From UBA1081 sp964454355 (GTDB lineage Bacteria > Bacillota > Clostridia > Oscillospirales > Acutalibacteraceae), in NCBI GenBank assembly GCA_964454355.1, contig CAYVTA010000053.1:1-14986 (forward strand): a stretch of DNA of 14,986 nt, given 5' to 3'. The notes below the pieces were generated by a model. It saw only the letters and a program-made list of their open reading frames with translations. It was not told the DNA's origin and did not search any database. Of this stretch, positions 14,565-14,986 are shown piece by piece. The number at the start of each line of letters is the position of its first letter. The stretch's first letter is position 1. The translations under genes and the position numbers were made by a program.

Positions 14565-14921
14565 TCATTTTGAATAATTTTTTTTATTTTCAAACATGGG
14601 GAGTATGGGGAACGGCTGCCCATTCTCGTCAAATCCGATCTTCGGAAGAATGTCCTCTTTTGTTTTTGGTTTAAAATGTCCGTCAAATTTGTCGTGACAA
14701 TCCTTGCAAACATATTGCAAATGTTCAAAGTTAAGTGTTACATCAGGATCATGAATGTTCAATTCAGTAAGTGTAATCTTGTGATGAACGATGTAGCCGA
14801 GAGCTTCGCCGCATTCTTCACACAGTCCGCCGTCGATTGATTGTCGCTCAGATATGTATGAAGCTCTGCATTTAAGCCACCGAGCCGAACTGTAAAAAGC
14901 TTTTGCAAATTCCTTTGACAT
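14565..14921 (-). CDS. phage HNH endonuclease (packaging-associated)
   Basis: A 118-residue HNH nuclease of the kind encoded next to terminases. The N-terminus carries FYSSARWLKCRASYI (9-23), the usual opening of these proteins. A zinc-binding CEEC (34-37) pairs with CKDCH (72-76). The catalytic part is VHHK (45-48), with the general-base His expected at H46 or H47, then N64 in TLNFEHLQYV, and H76 and H82 in the final helix. Length is normal for the family. The ATG at 14921 follows GGAG with a 5-base gap. In known phages such proteins act with the terminase to cut DNA at packaging sites, and the position immediately before the terminase genes fits that role here. The family assignment is very secure; a part in cos cleavage is inferred from position. 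Confidence 0.93.
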   Translation of the reverse strand: MSKEFAKAFYSSARWLKCRASYISERQSIDGGLCEECGEALGYIVHHKITLTELNIHDPDVTLNFEHLQYVCKDCHDKFDGHFKPKTKEDILPKIGFDENGQPFPILPMFENKKNYSK

Positions 14922-14933
14922 TATTTCTCCAAT

Positions 14934-14956
14934 AAAAAAACAACCCCGAAGAGCTG
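14934..14956 (-). terminator. Rho-independent terminator-like hairpin upstream of the HNH gene
   Basis: On the minus strand CAGCTC, a TTCG tetraloop and GGGTTG form a six-pair stem with two G-U pairs; an outer A-U pair may add a seventh. Seven T residues follow directly. A UUCG loop closed by C-G is unusually stable, and stem plus U-run is the layout of an intrinsic terminator. It points into the HNH gene, whose ATG is only 12 bases past the T-run. It may end an upstream early transcript, act as an attenuator read through by an antiterminator, or be the 5' end of a transcript begun at the adjacent TATAAT. On the plus strand no T-run follows, so it is one-directional. Confidence 0.6.
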
Positions 14957-14963
14957 TAAAAAA

Positions 14964-14969
14964 ATTATA
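14964..14969 (-). promoter_or_regulatory. possible -10 box (TATAAT)
   Basis: A perfect TATAAT reads on the minus strand about 43 bases upstream of the HNH gene. A start roughly 7 bases downstream would fall at the foot of the hairpin at 14934-14956. The matching -35 position, 17 bases upstream, lies at or beyond the window edge and cannot be read. The surrounding DNA is almost pure A/T, so a chance match is quite possible. Confidence 0.25.
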
Positions 14970-14986
14970 AAAATATTTAAAAAAGT

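Noticed and set aside
1..14986. CRISPR array, tRNA or rRNA gene, insertion sequence, integrase, attachment site, anti-defence or cargo gene
   Set aside because: Looked for in the gaps and on both strands. The genes are packed end to end with structural phage functions and no such element could be supported.

Overview
This window is the packaging, head and tail block of a long-tailed (siphovirus-type) phage or prophage with an HK97-type head. Every real gene lies on the minus strand, so transcription runs from the right edge to the left edge. The host is most likely a Bacillota bacterium, probably of class Clostridia. This is inferred from the moderately AT-rich DNA, strong AGGAGG-type ribosome binding sites, several TTG and GTG starts, and protein types (phi13-family tail tube, gp6-like connector, Tal-type endopeptidase tail protein) common in clostridial prophages. 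No bacterial gene, integrase or attachment site is visible, so phage and prophage cannot be told apart.

Layout in transcription order, right to left. At the right edge, a TATAAT box and a terminator-like hairpin precede an HNH endonuclease gene (14921-14565). A 139-base non-coding gap (14564-14426) holds a G/C-rich tract and two overlapping hairpins and is a plausible cos/terminase-binding region. Then come small terminase (14425-14051), large terminase (14054-12393), portal (12383-11226), ClpP-like head protease (11197-10517) and major capsid protein (10520-9309). The connector genes follow: gp6-like adaptor (9294-9010), head-closure protein (9013-8726), HK97 gp10-like protein (8726-8316) and tail terminator-like protein (8319-7972). 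The tail starts with the tube protein (7968-7396) and a terminator-like hairpin (7381-7351). Next is the tail assembly chaperone (7330-6914), extended by an apparent programmed -1 frameshift on A AAA AAC to 6738. Then tape measure (6741-4249), distal tail protein (4244-3537), Tal-like protein (3537-2479), a fibre/receptor-binding protein with three knob-like repeats (2477-711), two small tail-tip proteins (693-355 and 358-35) and the first codons of another gene (20-1).

The products form one assembly line. HNH and terminase cut and pump DNA through the portal into a shell whose scaffold is the N-terminus of the capsid protein and is removed by the ClpP-like protease. Four small proteins close the head and join it to a tail whose length is set by the tape measure, helped by the two chaperone forms; the last genes build the host-binding tip. 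Most junctions are 1-4 base overlaps (ATGA, GTGA, TTGA, TAATG) or very short gaps, which indicates a single operon with translational coupling. No stretch longer than 300 bases lacks a gene. Holin, endolysin, integrase, repressor and replication genes are not in the window. I saw no undescribed system: the points most worth checking are the frameshift site, the candidate cos region and the repeat-bearing fibre protein.
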